The notes beneath the pieces are model-generated. The model had not been told where the DNA came from. It searched no databases and worked only from the letters and a program-made list of their open reading frames with translations. 55,192 nt of DNA from Acidiferrobacterales bacterium. GTDB lineage: Bacteria; Pseudomonadota; Gammaproteobacteria; Acidiferrobacterales; JAJDNE01. Of this stretch, positions 10,401-17,942 are shown one piece after another (positions within the stretch are counted from its first letter, which is position 1; each line of letters begins with the position of its first letter). The translations under genes and the position numbers were made by a program. The stretch is from assembly GCA_022340825.1 (NCBI GenBank), contig JAJDNE010000059.1:1-55192 (forward strand), read 5' to 3'.

Positions 10401-10535
10401 TTGCAAGACGTATTCTTCGTCAACATGTCACTGACCATTATGTTTGGTCTTGGCTTTGCCACAATACTTACCTTGATAATCGTGCCGGTACTGTACGCCA
10501 TCCTGTTCAAGGTCAAGATCCCGTCGCCAAAATAG
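7488..10535 (+). CDS. RND efflux pump permease (AcrB-like)
   Basis: Inner-membrane proton-driven exporter of 1015 residues, the usual RND length. It has the N-terminal helix (13-35), two large periplasmic loops, and two groups of membrane helices near 335-490 and 855-1010. The proton-relay motif in helix 4 reads GMLVDNAIVVAE, so the aspartate equivalent to AcrB Asp407 is present (Asp402) while the Asp408 position is Asn403. The helix 10 lysine is present in LLIKNAIVLIEE. It is co-transcribed with the adaptor upstream. The relation to a particular class is uncertain: the sequence is in the drug/hydrophobe-exporting type, not the metal-exporting CzcA type. Confidence 0.94.
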   Translation: MNIGEYSVRNKVTSWLFVIILVGGGILGFESMGKLEDPAFTIKQAKIITYYPGASPRQVQDEVTYHIEDALQRLEQLKRIRMSISRPGMSDITVEFKDKYKAKDFPDIFDELRRKIVDMQSKLPPGAQPPIVIDDFGDVYGIFGAITGDGYSYRDLKDVADEIKKQLVLVPGVRKIEIAGDRREVVYVEISRARLGELGIPLSKIKSLLSSQNTVVDAGRARVGDEYIRISPTGEFASVKEIGDLLVGSDEGRLIYLKDIATIRRAYQEIPEQLIYSKGKPALTMGISMLGGENVVAVGERVRQRLQELGKTIPVGIEFNPIYVQPTEVQKSVSSFIVSVLEALVIVIAVLLVFMGLQTGLIIGAVLMITVAGTLWIMQLYGIELQRISLGALVIALGMLVDNAIVVAEGMLVRIKAGMDATKAAGEVVGKSIWALLGGTVIGILAFSAIGLSDDNTGEFASSLFYVILISLMLSWFTAVSTAPLLCALWIKPDTGGDADADPYGGKLFQVYKRFLQLALYYRLQTVAAVLALFVLAVVGFGFVKQAFFPSSNTPMFFVDVWEVEGTDIRKTRDVTLRISSFLREQPGVTTTTSFVGGGASRFTLTYEPKERSSAYAQIIVQTESREQIAEVWAKVDEFMAQETPQNEPIIKAMRIGPGRDGKIEARFHGPDDQVLRELAEKAKAIFRADADAKEIRDDWRQPAKRIVPVFNEQVGRQLGVTREDLADALNAAFDGVRLGVYRDGIRQLPIFMRAPTSERADVGNMQDVQVWSPVLNKSVPVSQVVSAFETHWENSVIRGRNRIQTIIASCNPKGELASPLFKRIRPKVEALELPPGYSLSWGGEYEDSINAQQGLGKALPAGFLVMIITSILLFGKVRQPLIIWLTVPLAVIGVTVGLLGARGAFDFMALLGALSLIGLLIKNAIVLIEEIDQQIDEGKNPYDGIVDSAVSRLRPVTMAAVTTILGMIPLLQDVFFVNMSLTIMFGLGFATILTLIIVPVLYAILFKVKIPSPK

Positions 10536-10603
10536 CAGTCGACGTACCGGCGCAACGATCGGTATGCTTGTCGTACCTGCCATCGCCCCGGTACCGGATC
10601 TGC

Positions 10604-11332
10604 ATGAACACACCGAAGTTGATCGCCCATCGAGGCTATACCGCCCACTTTCCGGAAAACACCATTGTCGGCATTGGTGCGGCAATCGAAGCGGGCGCCA
10701 AAGCCGTTGAATTTGATATTCAGTTCAGTGCGGACCAGGTGCCGGTTCTGTTTCATGACCCTGACCTGAAACGGGTGTGTGGCGCGAACGGGACAATTCA
10801 CGAACATACCCTTACCCAGCTGCAGAAACTGCACGCCTCGGAACCGGAACGTCTGGGCAGTGATTTTGCCCATGCCCGCATTGCCACACTGGAAGAGCTG
10901 GTCGACATGATCATGCACCACCCCAAGATCCAGTTATTCGTCGAGATAAAGCGCGAGGGAATTGAGCAGCTCGGCAGCAGCACGGTGCTGTCGCGACTGC
11001 AATCCGAACTGGCACCGATTCGCGATCGCTGCGTGCTGATCTCCTTCGATTACAAGTTCCTGCTTGCTGCGCGTCGCAACAACTGGGAGCAAATCGGGGT
11101 GGTGCTGAAGCACTGGCGTGATCGCAAACTTCCGATCGTCCGGGATATCAGGCCTGGATATCTGTTCTGTAACTACAAAAAGTTGCCACGACTCTTGCCA
11201 ATTACAAAAGGCAAAGCCCAACTTGCGGTTTATGAGGTTGATGATCCCGTTCTTGCCCGCAAACTGGCACGGCGTGGTGTCGATTATGTGGAGACATTTT
11301 CCATTGGCGAAATGCTCAGGGCGCTGAGCTAG
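10604..11332 (+). CDS. Glycerophosphodiester phosphodiesterase (UgpQ-like)
   Basis: Hydrolyses glycerophosphodiesters, released from phospholipids, to glycerol 3-phosphate and an alcohol. All core residues of the GDPD TIM-barrel are visible: HRG (His9, Arg10), PENT with Glu18, the metal pair EFD (Glu36, Asp38), and the second catalytic His in FHD (His51). There is no signal peptide, so it acts in the cytoplasm, as UgpQ does. An upstream in-frame TTG at 10568 exists, but homology begins at the ATG at 10604. It is convergent with the FGGY kinase six bases away. It follows the RND pump by 68 bases and may be read from that promoter. Confidence 0.9.
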   Translation: MNTPKLIAHRGYTAHFPENTIVGIGAAIEAGAKAVEFDIQFSADQVPVLFHDPDLKRVCGANGTIHEHTLTQLQKLHASEPERLGSDFAHARIATLEELVDMIMHHPKIQLFVEIKREGIEQLGSSTVLSRLQSELAPIRDRCVLISFDYKFLLAARRNNWEQIGVVLKHWRDRKLPIVRDIRPGYLFCNYKKLPRLLPITKGKAQLAVYEVDDPVLARKLARRGVDYVETFSIGEMLRALS

Positions 11333-11338
11333 GCCACG

Positions 11339-12796
11339 CTAATCAGCCTTGCGCATGGTCGCCAGCATTGCCTTCTGCCAATCGCTATAACGACGATGCA
11401 GCGAGGCATTGTCCTGTGGCTTGAACCAGGATCCGATCTCGGTTTCGGGCCAGTCCTGCGGGCTGTTGGCTAACAGATAGGCGGTACCCCTTGCAGTGGC
11501 CTCGTGCTCTACCGGCCGGTATACCGGCATCCGGCTCAGGTCAGCCAGTCGCTGACACAGGCCATCGAGCGCCGACAGACCGCCGGTCACCTGAATCTGC
11601 AGTGGTGGTGATGCGCTTTTCTGCATTTCTTCCATGTTGACGCGCAACAGAAAAACCACGCTCTCAACGACGGCAACGGCCTTTTGCCAGTCTTCGCCAT
11701 CGCCAATAAATTGCGACGGAAAATCAGGCACCCAGTAGGGAGCGCCGAGACCGGCGACGCCATTCAAGAAAATTACCGGCGCATCGTCACGCGCAAGCCA
11801 CTCGGGGAGTTTTTTGTGTATATCCTTGATGTCGTGCTCCTGCTCCAGCCAGTCAAGGGCACTGGCCGCACCATTTACCGTTCCCTCGGTTACGTAGGTG
11901 GACTCCGAGTCGCGCTGCAACACGACACTGGTTAGCAGACGACGGGCAAAACCAGGATAGTGGCCGGACGGTCGCGAGACAAATGCCCCGGTACCAATAT
12001 TGATATAGGCGGTCTCTGCCTGGATCTCGCCAAAGGCAAACAGCGCTGCGGACTGATCACCGTTAACCAGCGTTAGCGGAATACGGTAGTCACCAGCTTC
12101 TAAGGTTCCGAATTCGTAGGCCGTTGGAACACACTCGGGGAATATTTCTTTCTTTAAACCGAACAGCTGCATCAGCCCGACATCCCAATCCTGGGTCCTG
12201 ATATTCCACAACTGGGTACGTGAGGCATTGGCCGGGTCGGCTACATAGGGATTCTCCGCCAGCAGACGATAGACGAGAAAGCTTGCCATCGGCCCGAGTG
12301 CCAACCGATTGGCATCCAGAGCGTCACGCACTGCCGGGACATTGTCCAGACACCATCGGAACTTGCTGGCGCCATAGTGCGCGGTAACGAACAAGCCGGT
12401 GGTGCGATGCACAATCTCGGAATCAATTGGCAATTGCTCAAGCCAGTGCGCCGCGCGGCGGTCCTGCCAGCTGATGATTGGCGTCAGCGCCTCGCCGGTT
12501 TCCCGGTCCCAGCACACGAGGCTCGAGCGCTGGGTCGCCATGCCGGCGGCGACAATATGGCGTGCTTCGCTACCAAGTTCGGCGATCGCCGCATCAACGG
12601 CAGCGCGAACCGATTCGAGTACTTCTTCCGGATCTTGCTCCACCCAGTCGGGCTGCGGTGTCCTTGTCGTTACTGCCTGATGGCCGCCAGCCCGGAGCTG
12701 GCCATGGCCGTCGTAAATCAACGCGCGCGAGGAGTGCCCGCCCTGGTCAATGGCGAGAAACAGATCGTGGCGGGTAGCTAGTCTAGTCGAGGGCAT
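11339..12796 (-). CDS. FGGY-family carbohydrate kinase (glycerol-kinase-like)
   Basis: ATP-dependent sugar or polyol kinase of the FGGY family, 485 residues. The N-terminal phosphate loop is AIDQGGHSSRA (near 15-25), a variant of the DQGTTSSR seen in glycerol kinase. The second lobe carries VNGDQSAALFA, the NIGTGAFVS phosphate-2 motif and the adenosine motif GGLSALDGLCQRL near 415. Glycerol is a reasonable guess but the specificity residues cannot be judged by eye, so no symbol is given. It starts at an ATG overlapping the cysQ stop by 14 bases, placing it last in a nudE-cysQ-kinase operon. Confidence 0.85.
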   Translation of the reverse strand: MPSTRLATRHDLFLAIDQGGHSSRALIYDGHGQLRAGGHQAVTTRTPQPDWVEQDPEEVLESVRAAVDAAIAELGSEARHIVAAGMATQRSSLVCWDRETGEALTPIISWQDRRAAHWLEQLPIDSEIVHRTTGLFVTAHYGASKFRWCLDNVPAVRDALDANRLALGPMASFLVYRLLAENPYVADPANASRTQLWNIRTQDWDVGLMQLFGLKKEIFPECVPTAYEFGTLEAGDYRIPLTLVNGDQSAALFAFGEIQAETAYINIGTGAFVSRPSGHYPGFARRLLTSVVLQRDSESTYVTEGTVNGAASALDWLEQEHDIKDIHKKLPEWLARDDAPVIFLNGVAGLGAPYWVPDFPSQFIGDGEDWQKAVAVVESVVFLLRVNMEEMQKSASPPLQIQVTGGLSALDGLCQRLADLSRMPVYRPVEHEATARGTAYLLANSPQDWPETEIGSWFKPQDNASLHRRYSDWQKAMLATMRKAD

Positions 12797-13613
12797 TCAG
12801 AAACCGGGTCCAGTCGGTCTTGCCATCACTGACAACAAACCAGGGATTCAATATATCCTCTTTGTTATAGACCAGTGGTTCACCGTTGACAGTCGTCACC
12901 TTGCCACCGGCGGTTTCCACCACTGCCTGTGCCGCGGCGGTATCCCACTCGGATGTCAGGCCCAGACGCGGATAGACATCGGCCGCGCCCTCTGCCACCA
13001 GGCACAACTTGAGTGAGCTGCCCATGCTGATGGTCTCCACCTCGCCAACGGCGTCCAGGAACTGCTCCAGCGCCGGACTTGCATGGGAACGACTGGCGAC
13101 AACTCGAGCCGGCCCACCCTGATAGGTTTGCACCGTAATCGCTGCTGCCTTGCCATCACGAGTCTGCTTGAACGCACCGCTTCCGCGGCAACCGAAATAG
13201 ATAACGCCGGATACCGGTACATAGACTACACCGAGCACGGGCTCGCCGTTTTCTATCAGGGCAATATTCACGGTAAATTCGCCGTTTCGTTTTACGAATT
13301 CCTTGGTACCGTCCAGCGGATCAACCAGCCAGTAACGCTGCCACTGCGAGCGCACCGCATAATCAATATCGCTCGCCTCTTCCGACAGGATCGGCATTGC
13401 CGGTGTCAGCTTTGCCAGTTCTGAAACAATGGTTTGATGCGCGGCGCGATCGGCGGCAGTCAACGGCGAACCATCGGCCTTGTCTTCAACGGCGAAATCG
13501 GAATTATAGACTTTGAGTATTTCCTCGCCGGCTTGCCTGGCAATCTTGCAAACCGGTTCAAGCAAGCCTGGCAACTCCCCCGATAGATCCGCTGGCTGAT
13601 CATTGTCTTCCAC
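12783..13613 (-). CDS. cysQ: 3'(2'),5'-bisphosphate nucleotidase CysQ
   Basis: Magnesium-dependent phosphatase that removes the 3'-phosphate from PAP, the by-product of sulfate assimilation and of acyl-carrier-protein loading. The inositol-monophosphatase-fold motifs are clear: SEEAS near 77-81, DPLDGTKEF at 98-106 and the C-terminal SEWDTAAAQAVVE. The 276-residue length is normal, with about 15 extra residues at the N terminus. The start is a GTG that shares one base with the nudE stop (TAGTG), so the two are coupled. Pairing with the Nudix hydrolase NudE is common in gammaproteobacteria. Confidence 0.95.
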   Translation of the reverse strand: MEDNDQPADLSGELPGLLEPVCKIARQAGEEILKVYNSDFAVEDKADGSPLTAADRAAHQTIVSELAKLTPAMPILSEEASDIDYAVRSQWQRYWLVDPLDGTKEFVKRNGEFTVNIALIENGEPVLGVVYVPVSGVIYFGCRGSGAFKQTRDGKAAAITVQTYQGGPARVVASRSHASPALEQFLDAVGEVETISMGSSLKLCLVAEGAADVYPRLGLTSEWDTAAAQAVVETAGGKVTTVNGEPLVYNKEDILNPWFVVSDGKTDWTRFLNALD

Positions 13614-14164
13614 TACCTTTTCTCTCCATGCAGATAGCTACGGACCATATAGAGTGCTGCGATGCTCCGCGCCTCGGTGCATTCCGGATGTTCGAGCAAC
13701 TGCTCCAGCTTGCTCAACTGCCATTCCACTACCTCGATGGGTTCCGGTTCATCACCTTCGTGACGTTCCGGGTAGAGGTCCTGTGCCAGCACCACGTGGG
13801 TTTCGTGACGAAAGTAGCCAGGGGCCTCGGTCAGCGACTTCAATTGCGTCAGCTGACGAGCGCCATAACCCACTTCTTCTTTCATCTCGCGGTTGGCCGC
13901 GGCCACCGGTTCTTCGTTGTCTTCGATACGTCCCTTGGGCAAGCTTAACTCGTAGCGCTCGGCGCCGGCCGCGTATTCGCGTATGAGCAACACGGTATCG
14001 TCGTCGAGCATCGGCACGGCGAGTACCGCGCCGTGAGGTGAGCCGTACATGCGCTCGTAAACAACATCGACACCATTGGCAAAGCTGATGTCGAGCTGTT
14101 CCACCCGAAACAGGCGCGTTTCGGCGATGGTGCGGGTACGGGTTATTACGGGCTTGTTTGACAT
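13613..14164 (-). CDS. nudE: ADP-sugar/ADP compounds hydrolase NudE
   Basis: Nudix hydrolase that splits ADP-ribose, NADH and diadenosine polyphosphates. The Nudix box is complete at residues 78-100: Gly78, Glu84, then Arg-Glu at 92-93, Glu-Glu at 96-97 and Gly99, matching GX5EX7REUXEEXGU. The 183-residue length matches the family. It is the first gene of the nudE-cysQ-kinase run. It is divergent from the SpoIIAA-like gene, so its promoter lies in 14165-14250. Confidence 0.94.
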   Translation of the reverse strand: MSNKPVITRTRTIAETRLFRVEQLDISFANGVDVVYERMYGSPHGAVLAVPMLDDDTVLLIREYAAGAERYELSLPKGRIEDNEEPVAAANREMKEEVGYGARQLTQLKSLTEAPGYFRHETHVVLAQDLYPERHEGDEPEPIEVVEWQLSKLEQLLEHPECTEARSIAALYMVRSYLHGEKR

Positions 14165-14250
14165 GTCCTGATTCGTTTAAGGTTAGCAAACATAAACTAA
14201 CCTGTTTTGCGTTAGAGGCAAAACCAGAACCCCTGTCGATGGAGTCCGCC

Positions 14251-14598
14251 ATGATCGGAATTGAAGAAGATCAAGACCTGCTAAAAGTCCACGTATTCGG
14301 CGAATTCACGGTCGACGACTTCAAGGAATTCGAGGACGCCATGACCGGCGAACTCAAGCTTACCCCCAAGGTAAAACTGGTGCTGGACCTGACCCAGATG
14401 AGCGGATTTACCATTGATATGGCCTGGGAAGACATCAAGTTTACCCGGGAGCATGCCCACGACTTCCAGCGTATTGCGGTGGTCAGCAGCGACCAGTGGT
14501 CAAGCTGGATGGGCTGGCTAAACGGCCTGTTTACCGACGCCGAGCTGCAGGTCTTTCGCGACCTCGACGAGGCCACCGCCTGGGCGCATGCCAGCTGA
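14251..14598 (+). CDS. SpoIIAA-like (STAS/CRAL-TRIO fold) protein
   Basis: A 115-residue cytoplasmic protein of the SpoIIAA-like family. Members have a STAS/CRAL-TRIO-type fold and are proposed to bind lipids; the role is not settled. The opening MIGIEEDQDLLKVHVFGEFTVDDF, the DLTQMSGF turn after strand 3 and the WAHA C-terminal helix are typical. I chose the ATG at 14251, which has GGAG six bases upstream; an in-frame ATG at 14239 is possible. It is a single gene between divergent nudE and convergent rhodanese. Confidence 0.75.
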   Translation: MIGIEEDQDLLKVHVFGEFTVDDFKEFEDAMTGELKLTPKVKLVLDLTQMSGFTIDMAWEDIKFTREHAHDFQRIAVVSSDQWSSWMGWLNGLFTDAELQVFRDLDEATAWAHAS

Positions 14599-14607
14599 CC
14601 GGCTGAA

Positions 14608-15501
14608 TCAGGGGCGCGTGCCCAGTTTCAGCTGTTTCTTTCGATACTGCCCGTACTCTTTCATCGATGGCGCATACAGCCTGACCTGTTCGTAGCCAAG
14701 ACTGCGAAGCGTCAGGTAGGTTTGCGCGGCGCGATGGCCAGATCGGCAGTAGGTAATCACCGGTGATGTTTTGTCACCAGCGCCCAATGACTCAAGTTCA
14801 GCCTGCAGGGTCTTGGCCGGGCGACGGATGAATCCACCTTCGATATCCACCGCACGCGTCCATTCCCACCAGCGCGCGCCGGCAACGTGGCCGCCCTCAT
14901 GCTTTTTCGTATCGCCGACGTATTCCTTTAGACTTCGGGCATCGATCAGAACACTTCCACTTTTACTGGCATGGTCCACGTCTTCCATGCTGGCAAGATT
15001 GTCGCGACCACCACCTCTGGCAACGTATCGCGTGGGCTTTCGGTGCACCGGGGCATTAACCACCTTGCGGCCATCAAGTATCCACTTTACCAGGCCGCCA
15101 TCGAGCACCGAGACTTTCGGGTGACCAATGCGCTCCAGTCCCCAGAACAGGCGACCCGCATTCAGGCTGCCCATGTCATCATAGATGACAACGTGGTCAT
15201 CGCGATGGATACCAAACTGTCCGAGTCGTTTCACAAGTTCGGCGTCGCTTAGTGGCAGGGTGACCTTGTCCTTCTGGCGCGGTTTAACAATTGCGTAGTA
15301 CGGCAGGTAGATCGCGCCGGGCAAGTGAAACCGGTCGTACTGTGTTTCGTCCGCCGCCATGTCCACGAGAACGACATTTTTGTTTTTCAGATTCGCGGCA
15401 AGCCATTCACCATCGACCATCACTGGCGCGGCTGCGTTGGCAACTGACCAGAGCGACAGCACCAGTGCGGTTAAAAACAGTTTTCGGAAATACAACATCA
15501 T
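14608..15501 (-). CDS. Exported two-domain rhodanese sulfurtransferase
   Basis: Thiosulfate-type sulfurtransferase, 297 residues, with a Sec signal peptide (about 1-24, cut after ANA) that places it in the periplasm. There are two rhodanese domains. The first, near 28-145, has Asp in place of the active cysteine (YDDMGSLNAGR). The second, near 170-290, carries the active loop CRSGHRAAQ with Cys252. An inactive first and active second domain is the usual arrangement for this family. Three tandem start codons (TTG, ATG, ATG) occur; GGAG lies five bases before the first ATG and eight before the second. The natural sulfur donor and acceptor are unknown. Confidence 0.9.
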   Translation of the reverse strand: MMLYFRKLFLTALVLSLWSVANAAAPVMVDGEWLAANLKNKNVVLVDMAADETQYDRFHLPGAIYLPYYAIVKPRQKDKVTLPLSDAELVKRLGQFGIHRDDHVVIYDDMGSLNAGRLFWGLERIGHPKVSVLDGGLVKWILDGRKVVNAPVHRKPTRYVARGGGRDNLASMEDVDHASKSGSVLIDARSLKEYVGDTKKHEGGHVAGARWWEWTRAVDIEGGFIRRPAKTLQAELESLGAGDKTSPVITYCRSGHRAAQTYLTLRSLGYEQVRLYAPSMKEYGQYRKKQLKLGTRP

Positions 15502-15622
15502 CAAGGCTCCGGTTCGGGGTTCGGCAGTATAACAAAGACCGTACTTGCGACTGCCGGTGGCTGACGCTAGATTGTGATCTGGCTCACATCCATCACAAAT
15601 CGTTTAAATACCTGCACCGCCT

Positions 15623-16276
15623 ATGGTTACCTGGGAAAACATCAATACCGTAATGCTCGATATGGATGGCACGCTGCTGGACCTGCACTTCGACAATCAC
15701 TTCTGGCTGGAGCATGTACCGCTGCGCTTTGCCGAAAAAAACGGGCTCACTATCGAACAGGCGAAAGAAGCGTTGATACCGCTCTATCGCAAGGCTGAAG
15801 GCACGCTGGAGTGGTACTCCGTCGACTACTGGACCGAGCAACTGGGGTTAGACATTGAAATGCTGAAACAGGAAGTCGATCACCTGATCGCAGTGTTTCC
15901 CTACGTGGTCGATTTTCTTGAAGCAGTGCGAAGGAAAAATAAAAGAATAGTGCTGGTGACCAATGCCCACGGCAAAGCGCTAAAGATTAAAATGGACCGC
16001 ACCCAACTGGGCGGTCATTTTGACCAGTTGATCTGCTCGCATGACCTGGGACTGCCCAAGGAAGACCTGTCATTCTGGGGGAAATTGCAAACGATTGAAC
16101 CCTTCAGCAAGCAGCGCACATTATTTATCGATGACAGCCTGCCGGTGCTGCGATCGGCACAGGCCTATGGCATTGCCAATTTGCTGGCGGTGATTAATCC
16201 GGACTCAAAAGCGCCGGCAAAGGACGTCGAGGGTTTTGATGCGATTCAGAGCTTTCGCCAGATCATACCTGCCTGA
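15623..16276 (+). CDS. yrfG: GMP/IMP nucleotidase YrfG (HAD family)
   Basis: HAD-superfamily phosphatase that dephosphorylates GMP and IMP. HAD motif I is MLDMDGTLLD, with Asp13 and Asp15. Motif II is VTNAHGKALKIK, motif III supplies the Lys in GLPKEDLSFW, and motif IV is FIDDSLPVLRSA. The 217-residue length agrees with the family. In enterobacteria yrfG lies close to nudE, and here the two are 1.5 kb apart. It converges with the leftward Xre-like gene, only seven bases away. Confidence 0.92.
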   Translation: MVTWENINTVMLDMDGTLLDLHFDNHFWLEHVPLRFAEKNGLTIEQAKEALIPLYRKAEGTLEWYSVDYWTEQLGLDIEMLKQEVDHLIAVFPYVVDFLEAVRRKNKRIVLVTNAHGKALKIKMDRTQLGGHFDQLICSHDLGLPKEDLSFWGKLQTIEPFSKQRTLFIDDSLPVLRSAQAYGIANLLAVINPDSKAPAKDVEGFDAIQSFRQIIPA

Positions 16277-16283
16277 TTATCGA

Positions 16284-16670
16284 TCAGCCCCAATCGTCGT
16301 TGCCCGTTAGCAAATCATAAACCTGTTTCATGCCATCGACGCCATGGTCGAGCATGACATCAAGCGGCCGTCGGTTCTGGAGCGATGAATTCTCGGTAGT
16401 CGGCCAGGCCTGAATGATTGCGGCGTTCATCGGCAATGCAATCTCGAGACTGTGCTGGATGCCCAGCAGGTACTTGGCCCGCTCCAGCAGATCACTTCCT
16501 TCTGGTATCGGTTCGCCATTGCGGTAGCGGGTCAGTGTTCGCGACTTGGTGCCTTCTGGCAAGTCCAGCAATACCACGCGCTGTTCCAGATCCAGATCCC
16601 ACTGGTCAAATAGCTGCATCAGCGCCCGCGCCAGGTGGCTACGCTCATCGTCGGAGAGATTAACGGACAT
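16284..16670 (-). CDS. Xre/MbcA/ParS-like antitoxin-fold protein, no toxin nearby
   Basis: A 128-residue protein with the layout of the MbcA/ParS/Xre family, whose well-studied members are antitoxins of RES-type NAD-degrading toxins. The N-terminal part (about 1-65) looks helix-turn-helix-like, with TLTRYRNGEPIPEG around 45-58. The C-terminal part has the family pattern AIIQAWPTTEN...NRRPLDVMLDHGVDGMKQVYDLL. No RES toxin gene lies next to it. Instead a cysteine-cluster gene lies 15 bases upstream in the same direction. It may be a stand-alone regulator. Family call moderate, function unknown. Confidence 0.65.
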   Translation of the reverse strand: MSVNLSDDERSHLARALMQLFDQWDLDLEQRVVLLDLPEGTKSRTLTRYRNGEPIPEGSDLLERAKYLLGIQHSLEIALPMNAAIIQAWPTTENSSLQNRRPLDVMLDHGVDGMKQVYDLLTGNDDWG

Positions 16671-16685
16671 TAGTGGTATTCCTCG

Positions 16686-17123
16686 CTAACCGGCAGCCTT
16701 GGCAAACCTGTCCCATCGACGATCCCAGGATTTGAAGCGTTTGCGACAGTATGCGTCCAGCGATTCGTAGTCGGGGAAATAGAGATCAAAATCATCATCG
16801 GATGCCGGTGTATTGAATTCACAATCCTCGTTGGAGTGTTCGCGACATATTTGTGGACGCACATCGTAGATGCCGCAGCGACCGTCACCCAGTATGTGTC
16901 GGCAGCGATTGTTTACCAGCAGATACCAGTCACCTTCATCCTTGTATGCCTGAACATTCTCGTGCGAGATCTGCCACAACAAAGTATCGAAGTCTTCCAT
17001 CGACCTCGGTGTATCCAGTTCCTGTGTGATGTACGTGCAACAGGTGGTATTGGTGCAGTAGCCGCACTTCTCCTCGGACGAGAGGCTCTCGGGATCAACT
17101 GCAATAGGGATAATCTTGCGCAT
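16686..17123 (-). CDS. YkgJ-family cysteine cluster protein
   Basis: A 145-residue member of the YkgJ/CxxCxxCC family, thought to bind zinc or an iron-sulfur centre. Cysteines appear as KCGYCTNTTCC (Cys20, 23, 28, 29), then NRCRHILGDGRCGIYDVRPQICREH, then EDCEF and a late CRKRF. The RCGIYDVRPQICR segment is the most diagnostic. I prefer the ATG at 17123; a TTG 18 bases upstream is also in frame. It probably shares a transcript with the Xre-like gene. The biochemical role is not known for this family. Confidence 0.82.
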   Translation of the reverse strand: MRKIIPIAVDPESLSSEEKCGYCTNTTCCTYITQELDTPRSMEDFDTLLWQISHENVQAYKDEGDWYLLVNNRCRHILGDGRCGIYDVRPQICREHSNEDCEFNTPASDDDFDLYFPDYESLDAYCRKRFKSWDRRWDRFAKAAG

Positions 17124-17301
17124 TTGCGGTAACCGGGACAACGAACCGCGGAAAGTGTATCAAAATTCAACCGGGAATACCGGCTACGTCGACACTGATA
17201 TCGGGCCACTACGGCAGGAGAAGTCCGTCCACTTGATAATTGTGGTTAAAAGGATCATGTTTGAACGACAAGGTGTCGGGTGACGTGCGAACTGAACGCG
17301 G

Positions 17302-17317
17302 AGCCCGTTAACGGGCT
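17302..17317. repeat. Perfect 16-base palindrome upstream of dodecin
   Basis: AGCCCGTTAACGGGCT is a perfect inverted repeat 70 bases before the dodecin start. It could be an operator, or a short hairpin (six pairs, TTAA loop) in the 5' untranslated region. No T-run follows, so it is not a terminator. Confidence 0.5.
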
Positions 17318-17387
17318 TAAAAGCAACACCAGATACCCGGGCCTGGCATTTCCGACCCGATTACAACAATACAACAAGGAGATTACG

Positions 17388-17597
17388 ATGGGCGATCATG
17401 TATACAAGGTTGTTGAACTGGTGGGCTCCTCAAGCAAGAGCATTGAGGATGCAATCGAAAACGCGATTGGCCGCGCCGGCAAAACACTGAGCAATCTCGA
17501 CTGGTTCGAGGTGGTGGACACGCGCGGTCATATTGATGGCGGCAAGGTGGGACACTACCAGGTGACAGTGAAAGTCGGATTCCGTCTGAAAGACTAG
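17388..17597 (+). CDS. Dodecin (flavin-binding storage protein)
   Basis: A 69-residue dodecin. Twelve subunits form a hollow sphere that binds and buffers flavins in the cytoplasm. The family pattern is clear: [14 protein letters not shown], the helix [15 protein letters not shown], then NLDWFEV with the flavin-stacking tryptophan (Trp39), and the strand [12 protein letters not shown] with Gln58. AAGGAG lies six bases before the ATG at 17388; the frame is open further upstream but that part is not conserved. It is followed after 23 bases by the DUF2007 gene. Confidence 0.95.
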   Translation: MGDHVYKVVELVGSSSKSIEDAIENAIGRAGKTLSNLDWFEVVDTRGHIDGGKVGHYQVTVKVGFRLKD

Positions 17598-17620
17598 GCA
17601 GTTCCCGGGTTCGTGTCAGG

Positions 17621-17929
17621 ATGAAGCGGCTCTACACCGCAGCCGACCTTACCGAGGCTTACCTGATGCGCGACATGCTGGCAGATGCCGGCATCCGCTC
17701 GCGCATACTGAATGAACATGCACAGGGTGGTACAGGTGAGATTCCGTTTACCCAGGCGTATCCGGAGCTCTGGATCGAACGTGAACAGGACCTGGAGCGG
17801 GCCAGAAAACTGGTGACAGAATTCGAGGCACGAACAAACAGTGACGTTTATGTCGATTGCCCGCGCTGTGGTGAGGAAAATCCCGATAACTTCGAGACTT
17901 GCTGGCACTGTGGTCTGCCACTCGACTGA
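17621..17929 (+). CDS. DUF2007 domain protein with C-terminal zinc ribbon
   Basis: A 102-residue protein with two parts. Residues 1-70 match the DUF2007 (putative signal-transducing) fold: MKRLYTAADLTEAYLMRDMLADAGI, followed by PELWIEREQDLERARKLV. Residues 79-99 form a zinc ribbon with CPRCGEENPDNFETCWHCG, four cysteines in two CxxC pairs. The function of DUF2007 is unknown; the family is often linked to small-molecule or protein binding. It lies directly behind dodecin in the same direction and may be co-transcribed. Confidence 0.8.
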   Translation: MKRLYTAADLTEAYLMRDMLADAGIRSRILNEHAQGGTGEIPFTQAYPELWIEREQDLERARKLVTEFEARTNSDVYVDCPRCGEENPDNFETCWHCGLPLD

Positions 17930-17942
17930 ACAACCCGCTTAA

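Noticed and set aside
16284-17123. Toxin-antitoxin locus with RES toxin
   Set aside because: No RES-domain frame is present on either strand; the neighbour is a cysteine-cluster protein.
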